64,000 bases of DNA from Spirochaetia bacterium (GTDB taxonomy: Bacteria > Spirochaetota > Leptospiria > Turneriellales > JAOUOS01): positions 1 through 64,000 of the forward strand of contig JAOUOS010000006.1 in assembly GCA_029880285.1 (NCBI GenBank). The letters run 5' to 3'. Positions 51,801-61,316 of this stretch are shown here, piece after piece; positions within the stretch are counted from its first letter, which is position 1, and every line of letters starts with the position of its first letter. The notes under the pieces are model-generated. The model saw only the letters and a list, made by a program, of their open reading frames with translations, did no database searches and was not told where the DNA came from. Made by a program: the position numbers and the translations under genes.

Positions 51801-53420
51801 TTAAAAAATTATATTTCTTCCTGATAATGTTTTAATAAACTTTGTTTTATTAATTATTTCTTTAAAAATCTCTGAATTAAAATTTGGATGCTCTATTATT
51901 TTTTTTTGCGAGTAACAAAATAGTTTATGTGTATCAAAAATTTTCTCAAGAAGATGTAATCCCAGCTTTATTCTTCCTTCTGCTTTTGTTTTTTGAATTA
52001 ATGTTTTTATATCAATATCTTTAGAAAGTGAAAATGATTTAATAAAGTTAAATATTCTTGTGCAGATAAAAAGAGTATAAATATCTTTTTGTGTAAAAGA
52101 TTTTGATTGAGCGGCAAATGATGTTAATCTTGAAAGAAAAATATCATCTTCTGAAAAATTTCTATTCATTTTTAATGCAATAGGCGAATAGGGTGTTAAA
52201 TAAAAAGGAGAGGCCCCTAATAAAACAGGTAAATTAGCGTTAAAAGCTAATGTTTGCATTTGTGAGTCTAAAGATTCTTCAGGAAAACCTAATATTTGAT
52301 AAGAAACAATATTAAATTTGAGTTTATAAGCCGTTTCAATCACATTTAAATATTTTTCAATTTTATGCGGACGCTTTGTTGTTTCATGAAGATTTTTATC
52401 AGATGATACAAGAGCAAGGTTTAATTCAGAAAAACCTGCTTCTTTCATTTTTAACAAAATATCTTCGTCTAAACTAAGATATGACAAACCATTCATAGCC
52501 GTAAGTTTTATAGGTTTATTATTATCTGTGAATTGTTTTTTTATGCTATCAAATAAAATGCTCATTTCACCTTTATGAAATGTTAAATTATCGTCTTCAA
52601 AATCAAAAACGCGATATCCATCGTCGTATCGCTTTTCTATTTCTTTTAATATCAATGAATTATTTCTTTTTCTATAAAGCCTGCCAAATGTTGTTCGAAC
52701 AGAGCAAAAAGAACAAGAATAAGGACATCCACGTGACGTTATTATAAATGTCATGGGTTGTTTTTCTAACTTATATTTTCGCAATTCAAAATCAGTTAAA
52801 TCGGGTACGGGTAATTCATTAATTGAATAATTTTCTTCTATTTTAGTTAGATATGGCTTGCTGTTTTTTTTATATCCCAAATTGGGAACATTTTCAAAAT
52901 TTTTTGATGATAGAATTTCTTTTAATAATTCTACCAACGGTTTTTCACCTTCTTTTTGAATGATAAAATCTACTTCTGGCTTATTTAATGTAAATAACGG
53001 CATCGCTGAAACATGTGAACCCCCTAAAATAGTTATCAACCCCAGTTTTTTAGCTATACCTGCGGTTTGTAGAGCTTCACGGTAATAAGGCGAGAAAAGA
53101 GAAGAAATACCGGCTATATCTGCCTTTTCTTGTTTTATGATATTTTCAATTTCATTCCAATCAGCTCCAAAATGGAAATAATTTGAAAAACCGCAAAAGG
53201 GTGATTCATCTTGAATATGATACTCTTTTAAATAATTTAATTCAGACGGCCATTGTATTGTTCGTTTGCCCCAGTCCGAATGAAAATCTATAATTTTAAC
53301 TTCTATTTCAGGCAGATATTTTTTAACGGATGATTTAAGATAGCAAAGGCCAATAGGTTGAAGCCTTATTTTTGTTTCATAAAAATCTTGTATGGGCGGC
53401 TGTATAAGAAGAAGTTTCAT
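51801..53420 (-). CDS. B12-binding-domain radical SAM protein
   Basis: A 539-residue enzyme. The N-terminal cobalamin-binding-like Rossmann domain (about 1-170) starts MKLLLIQPPIQDFYETKIRL and has IAGISSLFSPYYREALQTA and TILGGSHVSAMP. The radical SAM core begins around 215: SRGCPYSCSFCSVRTTFGRL gives the CxxxCxxC that binds the 4Fe-4S cluster. A C-terminal helical extension follows. It may methylate or rearrange an unreactive substrate; none can be named. The ATG at 53420 was preferred because the frame upstream of it adds nine residues of no family character. Confidence 0.9.
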   Translation of the reverse strand: MKLLLIQPPIQDFYETKIRLQPIGLCYLKSSVKKYLPEIEVKIIDFHSDWGKRTIQWPSELNYLKEYHIQDESPFCGFSNYFHFGADWNEIENIIKQEKADIAGISSLFSPYYREALQTAGIAKKLGLITILGGSHVSAMPLFTLNKPEVDFIIQKEGEKPLVELLKEILSSKNFENVPNLGYKKNSKPYLTKIEENYSINELPVPDLTDFELRKYKLEKQPMTFIITSRGCPYSCSFCSVRTTFGRLYRKRNNSLILKEIEKRYDDGYRVFDFEDDNLTFHKGEMSILFDSIKKQFTDNNKPIKLTAMNGLSYLSLDEDILLKMKEAGFSELNLALVSSDKNLHETTKRPHKIEKYLNVIETAYKLKFNIVSYQILGFPEESLDSQMQTLAFNANLPVLLGASPFYLTPYSPIALKMNRNFSEDDIFLSRLTSFAAQSKSFTQKDIYTLFICTRIFNFIKSFSLSKDIDIKTLIQKTKAEGRIKLGLHLLEKIFDTHKLFCYSQKKIIEHPNFNSEIFKEIINKTKFIKTLSGRNIIF

Positions 53421-53620
53421 AATAAAAATAGTACTCGGGAAAGTCATCTATACTTACAAATCTATTTTTTTCTATAACTTATATTTTTTACATAAATCTT
53501 TTTTATAAAGGTCATTTGCTTACCGCATCGTGGTGCGGCATAAATTCCAACGGGCATCTATTAGAAAAAGAAAGTCTTTCACGACCACCATTAAAATAAA
53601 TTAAAAGCAATAAAAAAGCA

Positions 53621-53648
53621 TTGCCTATACATTTCATGTCTGTATAGT
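53621..53648 (+). promoter_or_regulatory. Promoter with overlapping palindrome upstream of Nudix gene
   Basis: TTGCCT (53621-53626) and TATAGT (53643-53648) have 16-base spacing. The inverted repeat CTATACA (53625-53631) / TGTATAG (53641-53647) overlaps both elements, as an operator would. Only 8 bases separate the -10 from the ATG at 53657, and there is no SD, so the transcript may be leaderless. Confidence 0.5.
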
Positions 53649-53656
53649 CGATATCA

Positions 53657-54097
53657 ATGAATTATAAAAATCCCTACCCTACTGTTGATATTATTATTGA
53701 AATTAAAAATGGCATTATTTTAATTAAACGAAAAAATGAGCCTTTCGGATGGGCACTGCCGGGAGGCTTTGTTGATGAAGGTGAAATGGTCGAGCAAGCA
53801 GCTATTAGAGAAGCAAAAGAAGAAACCAGCCTTGATATTCATTTGTTTGACATATTATATAGCTATTCAAACCCTAAAAGAGACCCCAGAAAGCATACAA
53901 TATCTACAGTTTTTATCGCCAAAGCAGAGGGAAATCCTAAAGGCATGGATGACGCTTTAGAAGCTAAAATATTTTTATTAGAAAATTTACCCGATAATAT
54001 AGTCTTTGATCATCTTGAGATTATGCAAGACTATATACACTTCAAGAAAACCCACATAAAACCAAATCCTATTGAAATGTTAAAAAGACATGTCTGA
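53657..54097 (+). CDS. Nudix hydrolase
   Basis: A 146-residue hydrolase that cleaves nucleoside diphosphates linked to another moiety. The Nudix box reads [20 protein letters not shown](E)T at about 36-57. The segment before it, [11 protein letters not shown], is typical of ADP-ribose pyrophosphatase-like or MutT-like members. The C-terminus [18 protein letters not shown] resembles proteins paired with NAD metabolism, but the substrate is uncertain. It overlaps engB by 8 bases. Candidate promoter and operator are directly upstream. Confidence 0.9.
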   Translation: MNYKNPYPTVDIIIEIKNGIILIKRKNEPFGWALPGGFVDEGEMVEQAAIREAKEETSLDIHLFDILYSYSNPKRDPRKHTISTVFIAKAEGNPKGMDDALEAKIFLLENLPDNIVFDHLEIMQDYIHFKKTHIKPNPIEMLKRHV

Positions 54098-54665
54098 ATT
54101 AAAAAAACATATAGCAATTTTTGAAGGAGCCTATGATTCCGTGAAAAAAATGCCTGAAAATGATAAAGAAATTTGTTTTTTAGGTCGTTCAAACAGCGGT
54201 AAAAGTTCTTTAATTGCTGCTTTATTTCAAAATAAATCTATTGTAAAAACCTCTTCTAAACCTGGATGCACCCAAACGGTAAATTTATATAAATATAACT
54301 CGTTTTTTTTAACAGACCTGCCGGGATACGGCTACGCGAAAATATCAAAAAGTAAACGCAGCTTATTGTCTAATATCATTTTAGAATATATTTCTAAAAG
54401 AAAACAGATTTCTACGGTTTTTTTGTTATTAGACTGCAAAAGAGAACCAGAAAAAGAAGAAATATACATTCGAGATTTTTTTTGGGAGAGAAATATACCG
54501 GTCCAACTGATTTTTACAAAAATAGACAGATTAAATCAAAAAGAACTATTTTTGTTGAACAAAAAGAAAAAGGACCTAGAAACACTTTTTCATAATATTG
54601 TTTTAAGTTCTTCAAAGAAAAATATAGGTATTGATTTTATTTTAAATTTTATACAATCAATTTAG
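54090..54665 (+). CDS. engB: Ribosome-biogenesis GTPase EngB/YsxC
   Basis: A 191-residue small GTPase for large-subunit assembly. G1 is GRSNSGKSS (32-40), followed by [13 protein letters not shown] (switch I). G3 is [12 protein letters not shown]4 is FTKIDR, and G5 is near LSSSKKN. It is short, with no insertions. It overlaps the end of the Nudix gene by 8 bases, so translation is coupled. Confidence 0.95.
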   Translation: MSELKKHIAIFEGAYDSVKKMPENDKEICFLGRSNSGKSSLIAALFQNKSIVKTSSKPGCTQTVNLYKYNSFFLTDLPGYGYAKISKSKRSLLSNIILEYISKRKQISTVFLLLDCKREPEKEEIYIRDFFWERNIPVQLIFTKIDRLNQKELFLLNKKKKDLETLFHNIVLSSSKKNIGIDFILNFIQSI

Positions 54666-54694
54666 TAGAATTATTTTTTATAAACTAAAAAAAC

Positions 54695-54724
54695 TTGACA
54701 TAACAATCAAAAATTTATTAATAT
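54695..54724 (+). promoter_or_regulatory. Strong promoter of the polysaccharide-locus FecR gene
   Basis: A perfect TTGACA (54695-54700) and TAATAT (54719-54724) are separated by 18 bases. The leader of about 100 bases before the ATG at 54830 holds a hairpin AAGTTTA / TAAACTT (54772-54789) with an ATAA loop. Confidence 0.6.
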
Positions 54725-54829
54725 ATAAAAAATGACCAAAATGGATAATAAATACGTTATATAAATGTAATAAGTTTAATAATAAACTTGATTAATAATA
54801 AAAATTAAAATACCGATTTTATATAAAAC

Positions 54830-56569
54830 ATGAAAAATAAAAGATTTAAAAAATATATGCCTTATTTCTTGGTAATTTTTGCAGCAGGAAGCCAAGATTA
54901 TGCTCAGGTATCTGACAACTTAGGGCAAATTACAAAGGCAAACGGACAGGTATTTGTAAGAAGTAGTGGTAAATGGCAAGCCCTAAATAATTATCCATAT
55001 TCTATTAAAAGTAATGATAAAATTGTCACTAGACAAGGAAGAGTAGAACTAAATATAAATGGTGGCTCTATTTATTTAGACTCTAATACCAATATGGGAA
55101 TATCAAAGTCTAGTAATATTTCGGGACTTTTTTCAGACACAAGTCAAAAATCAGATATTAATATAAAGCTTTTAACAGGTAATCTTTCTTTTAATATTGA
55201 AAATAATCAAAACTATAATTACTCTATAAAAACTCCTGCTTTAACGGCTAATTTAACCGAGGGTGGTTTAGATACAGTTAAAAGTGTTTTTGTGGTAAGT
55301 GCCGATGGCTCTACAGAGTATAAAAGTGAAACAGGTAAACTATCAAACTTAAATATAACAGGCAAAGCTGTTGAAAATATCAATATCTCTGTATTAACTT
55401 CAAATGATGTGTTAAGTTCAAATATGCCGCCTGTTAATACGCAAATTGATAATCTTCATTTACAAAAAGCATTAGCTTATGCGTTATCGGCTCAAAATGA
55501 AATAAATATGCACATGGCAAAAGATAGAGACCAGGCGCAAATATCAAAAGATTATGAAAATCAAAAGTTTACTAAAGAATCTGCGACAGCAGATATGAAA
55601 GAAGCTTTGTCTAGAAGCCAAACAGCACTTGCAATGGCAAAATCGAATAAGGCTGTAATAACAGAATCACTTAGCGAAGCAATATGGTTAAAAGACTTAA
55701 ATTCGCTTCAAGCTCTAAAAGAAATTAGATTAAAAAATATTGAAAAAATAGAAGAAATAAACAGAAATATTAATGAATTATATGAAATTGAAAGAGAAGT
55801 TGCAATGGCAGCTAGTTTAGAAAAAGCTTCAAATAAAGCCATTTTAGCTAAAATAAAAGCAAATTCTATTATTGCGAATGCTTCATATAGTGACACACTT
55901 ACATCTTTAGGTATAGCTATTTCAAATTCTGATAATACAAATTTAAATACATTAGATATGGGATTAAAACAAATTAATCAAAAGATTATAGATATTGAAT
56001 CTGCATACGCTGAAGCCAAACATATTGAAGCAACCCGTGATACAATATCATATACTGATACAGCAGAAGCAAATAGAATCGCACTAAAAACATTTGCTAA
56101 TGCTTCGGCGATAGCAGCTTCATGCTCAAGAAACTCTTCTGGCTCATTAACTGGAATAAAACATTGTCAAATGGCAGCCTCTGCTCTTCAACTTGCGAAA
56201 GAAGCCGCTAAATTAGCCGAAACGGGACAGCTAGAAAAAGTTAAATTAGCTTGGGCAAATACTGAAAATATTATGTTAGGACAAGACACCTCAAGCAAAG
56301 TTATGACTGTGCAAGATTTAATGGCAAAAACCGATGATACCATGACAAAAACACAACCTGAAACTTCTGACGAAAAACAACAAGTAAAACCTAATGAAGT
56401 TATAGGCATGGATCAACAAGAACAAAAAGCTTCAGATAATGAACAGGATCAATTACTAAGTGAAATATCAGAAACAGAGTATTCTCCTACTGAAATTGCA
56501 ATAAATGAAACAATAATAGAACCACCTATTGATCCCATGGATCTACCTATGGCAAGTTCATCTATATAA
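54830..56569 (+). CDS. FecR-domain protein with long Ala-rich coiled coil
   Basis: A 579-residue exported protein. The signal peptide ends near QDYAQ. A FecR-like beta domain spans about 30-145 (GQITKANGQVFVRSSGKWQ, SIKSNDKIVTRQGRVELNI). A long Ala/Glu/Lys-rich helical part (about 210-480) has heptad-like patterns, such as ALSRSQTALAMAKSNKAVI. The C-terminal 80 residues are acidic and proline/glutamine-rich. It heads a plus-strand operon with the polymerase/ligase and TPR genes. No sigma/FecI partner is adjacent. Perhaps a periplasmic scaffold for surface polymer; function unknown. Confidence 0.75.
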   Translation: MKNKRFKKYMPYFLVIFAAGSQDYAQVSDNLGQITKANGQVFVRSSGKWQALNNYPYSIKSNDKIVTRQGRVELNINGGSIYLDSNTNMGISKSSNISGLFSDTSQKSDINIKLLTGNLSFNIENNQNYNYSIKTPALTANLTEGGLDTVKSVFVVSADGSTEYKSETGKLSNLNITGKAVENINISVLTSNDVLSSNMPPVNTQIDNLHLQKALAYALSAQNEINMHMAKDRDQAQISKDYENQKFTKESATADMKEALSRSQTALAMAKSNKAVITESLSEAIWLKDLNSLQALKEIRLKNIEKIEEINRNINELYEIEREVAMAASLEKASNKAILAKIKANSIIANASYSDTLTSLGIAISNSDNTNLNTLDMGLKQINQKIIDIESAYAEAKHIEATRDTISYTDTAEANRIALKTFANASAIAASCSRNSSGSLTGIKHCQMAASALQLAKEAAKLAETGQLEKVKLAWANTENIMLGQDTSSKVMTVQDLMAKTDDTMTKTQPETSDEKQQVKPNEVIGMDQQEQKASDNEQDQLLSEISETEYSPTEIAINETIIEPPIDPMDLPMASSSI

Positions 56570-56616
56570 AATTTTTTATTTTTTATAAATATTAAAATTA
56601 AATAAACAAATAGTTC

Positions 56617-58014
56617 ATGTTAAAAAAAAAATGGTTTGATAATATATTAGATTTATCAATATTTATACTTATTATTTTTGCTCCCCTAGCTATTGGATGT
56701 GTTCATATATGGGCATACTCTTTACTTGAAATCTCAATATACATACTTTTAATATTTTGGTTATATTATTTAATTACTAATGGGAAAAGCTTATATTTAG
56801 AAAAATATATTTCTTATATTTATATATCAACAAGTGCTTTTTTAATTTTACTAATTTTTCAAGTTATTCCATTGCCTTTATCAATTATTGAATATTTATC
56901 ACCAAAGGCTTATTTATTATATACAAAAGTTTTTTCAGAAAATACTGAAAAAATGTACTTTACCATCAGCCTATATCCTTACGCCTCTAAAAATGAATTA
57001 ATGAAATTTGTCGCTTATTTTGCTATTTTTTTTCTAATTATTCAAGAAATTCAAAGCAGAAAAAGAATACAAAAAATTATAATGGCAATCTTTATTGTAG
57101 CTGTCATTGAGGCATTTTTGGGAATTTACGCTTTGTTTACAAATAACTGGATTTTTGAAAAATTTTTTAACAGCATACAAGGTAGTTCTGGAACCTACGT
57201 TAACCGAAATCATTTATCTGGATTATTAGGCATGACTTTACCGTTAGGTATTTCATATTTAATTTATAATTTTATTTCTTTTAATTCTACAGCCATTAAT
57301 ATGAAACAAAAAATTATTGAATTTATAAATTCAAAAGATGGCACAAAAAATACTGTGGTATTAATTTTAGTTTTAATATTATTTATGGGAATTATAGCCA
57401 CAAAATCAAGAATGGGTATATTTAGCGCTTTGGCTTCTATTCTTTTTATTGCCGGCTTTTGGATTACTCAAGGGAAAAAAAAACAAGCGGCTTTAGTTAT
57501 ATACATAATTTTTATAGCCGCATTATTAACACTTTGGATTAGTATTGAACCGTTAACAGAAAGATATTCTAAATCTATTGAAAATTTTAACTACTTAAGA
57601 GCAATATTATGGGAAAAAACATGGGATTTATTTATTGATTTTAAATACTTTGGGGCGGGTTTTGGCACATATGAGCATTTGTTCAGGCATTATGTTCCGG
57701 AAGAATCAATAGCTCGCATACTTTTTGTAAACCATGCGCATAACGATTACCTTGAATTCTTAGCTTCGGGAGGAATTATATTAAACTTACCTATAGCTAT
57801 GGCTTTTGTAATTTTTAATTATTCTATTATAAAAAAATTATCTAAAACCAAAAGCAACTTTACTAAAAGTTTTACATCCGGCGGATTAGCTTCTATAGTT
57901 TATATACTACTTCATAGTATAACCGATTTTAATATGCAAATTCCTGCGAATGCTTTTATCTTTTCAGTAATTTTGGCAATTACGTATAAAACAGCAGATG
58001 AACCTAAAAAATAA
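56617..58014 (+). CDS. O-antigen ligase/polymerase family protein
   Basis: A 465-residue inner-membrane protein with about 11 helices. The Wzy_C/WaaL-type signatures are SGTYVNRNHLSGLLGMTLPL at about 190-210 and the periplasmic loop FVNHAHNDYLEFLASGG near 370. The His-rich loop is characteristic of enzymes that polymerise or ligate lipid-linked glycans. A second RYSKSIENF-type region lies between. It overlaps the TPR gene by 17 bases. It works with the Wza/Wzc-like export genes across the locus. Polymerase versus ligase cannot be told. Confidence 0.85.
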   Translation: MLKKKWFDNILDLSIFILIIFAPLAIGCVHIWAYSLLEISIYILLIFWLYYLITNGKSLYLEKYISYIYISTSAFLILLIFQVIPLPLSIIEYLSPKAYLLYTKVFSENTEKMYFTISLYPYASKNELMKFVAYFAIFFLIIQEIQSRKRIQKIIMAIFIVAVIEAFLGIYALFTNNWIFEKFFNSIQGSSGTYVNRNHLSGLLGMTLPLGISYLIYNFISFNSTAINMKQKIIEFINSKDGTKNTVVLILVLILFMGIIATKSRMGIFSALASILFIAGFWITQGKKKQAALVIYIIFIAALLTLWISIEPLTERYSKSIENFNYLRAILWEKTWDLFIDFKYFGAGFGTYEHLFRHYVPEESIARILFVNHAHNDYLEFLASGGIILNLPIAMAFVIFNYSIIKKLSKTKSNFTKSFTSGGLASIVYILLHSITDFNMQIPANAFIFSVILAITYKTADEPKK

Positions 58015-59116
58015 TAATATACCGGCGCGAAAATATATTTCTATTATATTAATTTTTATTTTATTATATTTAATATTAATTTCTATACAAAAGATTAGGG
58101 CTGAAAAAATTTATCCTATTGAAAAAACTGTATTATGGGAACGGTTAGGAGCCAAAATACCAGAGAATGAAAATTTAATTTTATTAAAAAAAGCCTACAT
58201 ATTAAATTTAGAGGAATATGAATACAGTATGTTATTAGGTAAATATTATTTATTTTCCAGTAACAATAAATTCAATAAAGAAAAACAAAATATTTTAAAT
58301 AAAGCCGAAGAATATTTCTTAAAAGCTCTAAAGCTAAATTCTACAAGAATAGAAATATTTTCATATCTAGGATGGATATATTACGCCAAAGGTGATCTAA
58401 ATAAGGGCGATAACTATTTTACTAAAGGTATAGAAATTTCACCGAATAACTATTTTAACAGAGTATATTATGGTATGTCTATTTTAGAATTTATAAACGT
58501 ACTTCCTTTTGAAATGAAGTATACACAATTATACAGAGCCTCACATGAAATTAGGCAGGCTATAAAGTTAAATTCAAACTTATTAAAAAATCAAAACATT
58601 ATTGAATCTTTAACAAAACTAAGTATAATGATAGACGACAAAGAAAACGCTTTAAGATACATAAATCAGCTTAAAGCCTTTAATGTAAAAAACGCCCATT
58701 TGTATTTTTATGTAATTGAAACACAAATTAATAATAATGAAATTGAAAAAGTTATACATAATTATATAAAATTATTTGAAAAAAACAAAAACGATAAACT
58801 TTTATCTAATATTATATTAAAAGATATTAGAAAAAATACAGAAAAAACAAAACATCCAAAGCTTAATTTTTTTCTGGCAGAAAAATATTTTGAACATAGC
58901 TATTATAAAGATTCTGTTTACTATGCAGAAAAATCATTAAAATTAAACTATCGCCTTGACGCAAGTCATCTATTAATAGCACAATCTTATGAAAAACTTA
59001 ATTTATACAAAAAATCTTATGAAGCTTATATAAAAGCTCATAATTTAAACAAAAAAAATAAAATTGCTGAAGAAAAAATTATCGAATTTCAGAAATCAAA
59101 ACTTAAAATCTATTAA
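57998..59116 (+). CDS. TPR-repeat membrane-anchored protein
   Basis: A 372-residue protein with an N-terminal membrane anchor (about 10-30) and several tetratricopeptide-like repeats. Clear units are NKAEEYFLKALKLNSTRIEI, YFTKGIEISPNNYF and SVYYAEKSLKLNYRLDASH. Such proteins follow Wzy-type polymerase genes in many exopolysaccharide loci, where they are thought to organise the polymerase or secretion complex. Start overlaps the upstream gene by 17 bases; the 3' end overlaps the convergent kinase gene by 4 bases. Confidence 0.85.
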   Translation: MNLKNNNIPARKYISIILIFILLYLILISIQKIRAEKIYPIEKTVLWERLGAKIPENENLILLKKAYILNLEEYEYSMLLGKYYLFSSNNKFNKEKQNILNKAEEYFLKALKLNSTRIEIFSYLGWIYYAKGDLNKGDNYFTKGIEISPNNYFNRVYYGMSILEFINVLPFEMKYTQLYRASHEIRQAIKLNSNLLKNQNIIESLTKLSIMIDDKENALRYINQLKAFNVKNAHLYFYVIETQINNNEIEKVIHNYIKLFEKNKNDKLLSNIILKDIRKNTEKTKHPKLNFFLAEKYFEHSYYKDSVYYAEKSLKLNYRLDASHLLIAQSYEKLNLYKKSYEAYIKAHNLNKKNKIAEEKIIEFQKSKLKIY

Positions 59117-61290
59117 TGAAAATATGACTTTTTTAAATATTCCCATAAGTTATGTATTGATTTGGTCTTTTTCTTATCTTTTCTACTGCTACCATAACCA
59201 TATCCATAACCATAGCCATAGTATCCGTATATTTTATTAGGCTGTCTACTGTAGTTTAATACCGTACCAATTAAATTAGCTTTAGCGCTTTTAAGCTGTG
59301 AAATTGATTGAGAAATCGCGTTTTTATGAGTTTTAGAAGCACTAACTACCAATATTGTTTGATCAATTTTATTACTTAATAATACAGAGTCAGTAACCGG
59401 CAATACAGGAGCCGAATCAAAAATAATTTTATCATATCTTTTTTTTAACATTTCAATTGTTTTATTCATTTTTTCAGAACCTATAAGTTCAGAAGGATTC
59501 GGCGGAAGCTTACCACATGGTAAAATTTCAAAATTATCATGCTCAGTTTTAATAATACAATCTGAAAGTTTTTTTTCGCCTACCAGAAAATTCGAAAATC
59601 CTTTTTCATTATCAAATCCGAAAATTTTATGCAGAGATGGATTTCTAAAATCTGTATCAACCAAAAGCACTTTATTTCCCGCCTGCATTAGGGTAATGGC
59701 TAAATTTGACGCGATTGTACTTTTACCATCTGATTTTTCGGCACTTGTTATTAAAATAGTTTTATTTTTTTCTGAAACTGATGAATATACCATTGATGTT
59801 CTAATTACCCTAAAGCCTTCAGATATCGCGTAATTAGGAAAATTTAATGATATTAAAGATGAATCCTGTGGGTTTTTTAAGTAACTTCTAAAATTAGATA
59901 CCGCCCCTAAAAATGGAATGCCGGCTAATTGTTTTAATTCTTCAGATGTTTTCACAGTATTATCAAGATACTCAATTAAAATTGCGACAATAATACCGCC
60001 AAATACTCCCATCATTAATCCCATTAATAAAGATAATGCCTTTTTAGGTTTTATGGGTATCAAAGGAACTTCGGCCTTATCTATAATTTTAACAAAACTA
60101 CTTTGAATATCTTCACTTACGTCTGTTTCTTTAAGCCGGGTTAGTAAGATATTGTATATTTCTTTATTTGTTTCGACATCTCTTTTTAATACTCTAAAAG
60201 TAATGGATATTTCGTTTAATTTTTGGTTTTCTACTTTTGAATCTTCTAATGTTTTCTTAAGCATGCTTTCTTTTTTAAGCGATATTTCATATTCATTTTT
60301 TAGATGAGTGACTACCTTACTAATTTCTTCTTTAACCTTTCGTCTTTTTGTTTTAAGTTTTTCTTTTAATGTAAGTATTTTAGGATGTTTCTTGCCGTAT
60401 TTTTTAGAAAGCTCAGACAACATAACAACTAAATCTGATTCTTCGCCTTTTATTCTGTTTATAAGCGGATTAGTTATTGCCTGCGCAGTTGACTCAACTG
60501 AATTATTATCATTAAATATTTTTTTTGCCTGTATGTATCTAGTTTCAGCCTCTACTCGTTCATTTTCAACCTTTATAACATCCATATTTAATTCAGTAAG
60601 TTTTGCCATAGAGATATTTTCTCTTTCATCCATTGAGACAATATTGTATTTTTCTTTATATTCCTGTAATAAAACTTCAGAATCTTTTAGTTTTTCTTTT
60701 TGTTCTTCTAGTTTTTTTTCTAGAAATGTGGTAGTATAAGTTATGGCTTCTGACTTCATACTTTTATTAAAGTCCATATATGAATCTATGAATAAATTTG
60801 CTGCATCCGCTGAATAAACAGGATCGTAGCTTGAAAAATGAATTTTTACCAGACGACTGTTTCTCACTGGTTCTATATCAAGGTTTTGCAGTAAACTAAG
60901 AACTAAAATATTTCTTTTCTCATTATTTTCAAGTTCTTCCTTGGTAATATTTGAAAACACATTCTTATACTTATTAAAATCCAGTTTTTCAAGAACCATT
61001 TTTGCCATTAACTGACTTGATAAAAGCTTATACTGTGTATTATAAAAATCATTACTGGGAACATCTATAGCATATAATTCTTGAAAATCTAGAATATTTC
61101 TTTTTTCTTCTTCAATTAGAATTTGCGCGGTAGCCTGATAGACCGGTTTAGAAAATAAAATATACATTACCGAAATGGTAAATGCAATAATAAAAAATGT
61201 AATTAATGCCCATCTTCTTTGATAGATTATATTTATATAATGTTTTAAATCTATCTCTACTTCTGAATGGTTTTTTTCATGCATACTCAT
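59113..61290 (-). CDS. Wzc-like polysaccharide co-polymerase / tyrosine autokinase
   Basis: A 725-residue membrane protein. The N-terminal Wzz domain has a first helix near 30-50. A long coiled-coil GNVR region lies at about 180-400 and a second helix at about 425-445. The cytoplasmic BY-kinase domain has Walker A SAEKSDGKST (about 515), Walker A' VDTDFRNPSL and Walker B IFDSAPVLPVTDS. A C-terminal Tyr/Gly cluster (YGYYGYGYGYGYG) is the autophosphorylation site. It controls chain length and export of the polysaccharide. It is downstream of the Wza-like gene by 26 bases. Confidence 0.95.
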   Translation of the reverse strand: MSMHEKNHSEVEIDLKHYINIIYQRRWALITFFIIAFTISVMYILFSKPVYQATAQILIEEEKRNILDFQELYAIDVPSNDFYNTQYKLLSSQLMAKMVLEKLDFNKYKNVFSNITKEELENNEKRNILVLSLLQNLDIEPVRNSRLVKIHFSSYDPVYSADAANLFIDSYMDFNKSMKSEAITYTTTFLEKKLEEQKEKLKDSEVLLQEYKEKYNIVSMDERENISMAKLTELNMDVIKVENERVEAETRYIQAKKIFNDNNSVESTAQAITNPLINRIKGEESDLVVMLSELSKKYGKKHPKILTLKEKLKTKRRKVKEEISKVVTHLKNEYEISLKKESMLKKTLEDSKVENQKLNEISITFRVLKRDVETNKEIYNILLTRLKETDVSEDIQSSFVKIIDKAEVPLIPIKPKKALSLLMGLMMGVFGGIIVAILIEYLDNTVKTSEELKQLAGIPFLGAVSNFRSYLKNPQDSSLISLNFPNYAISEGFRVIRTSMVYSSVSEKNKTILITSAEKSDGKSTIASNLAITLMQAGNKVLLVDTDFRNPSLHKIFGFDNEKGFSNFLVGEKKLSDCIIKTEHDNFEILPCGKLPPNPSELIGSEKMNKTIEMLKKRYDKIIFDSAPVLPVTDSVLLSNKIDQTILVVSASKTHKNAISQSISQLKSAKANLIGTVLNYSRQPNKIYGYYGYGYGYGYGSSRKDKKKTKSIHNLWEYLKKSYFH

Positions 61291-61316
61291 AATAATATAT
61301 TAACTAATATCTATAT

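Noticed and set aside
52995..53007. Thirteen-base match TAACGGCATCGCT to the 21-bp repeat at 106-126
   Set aside because: It lies inside the coding frame of the radical SAM gene, where it encodes the conserved SAMP region, and is only 13 bases. Chance plus codon use explains it.
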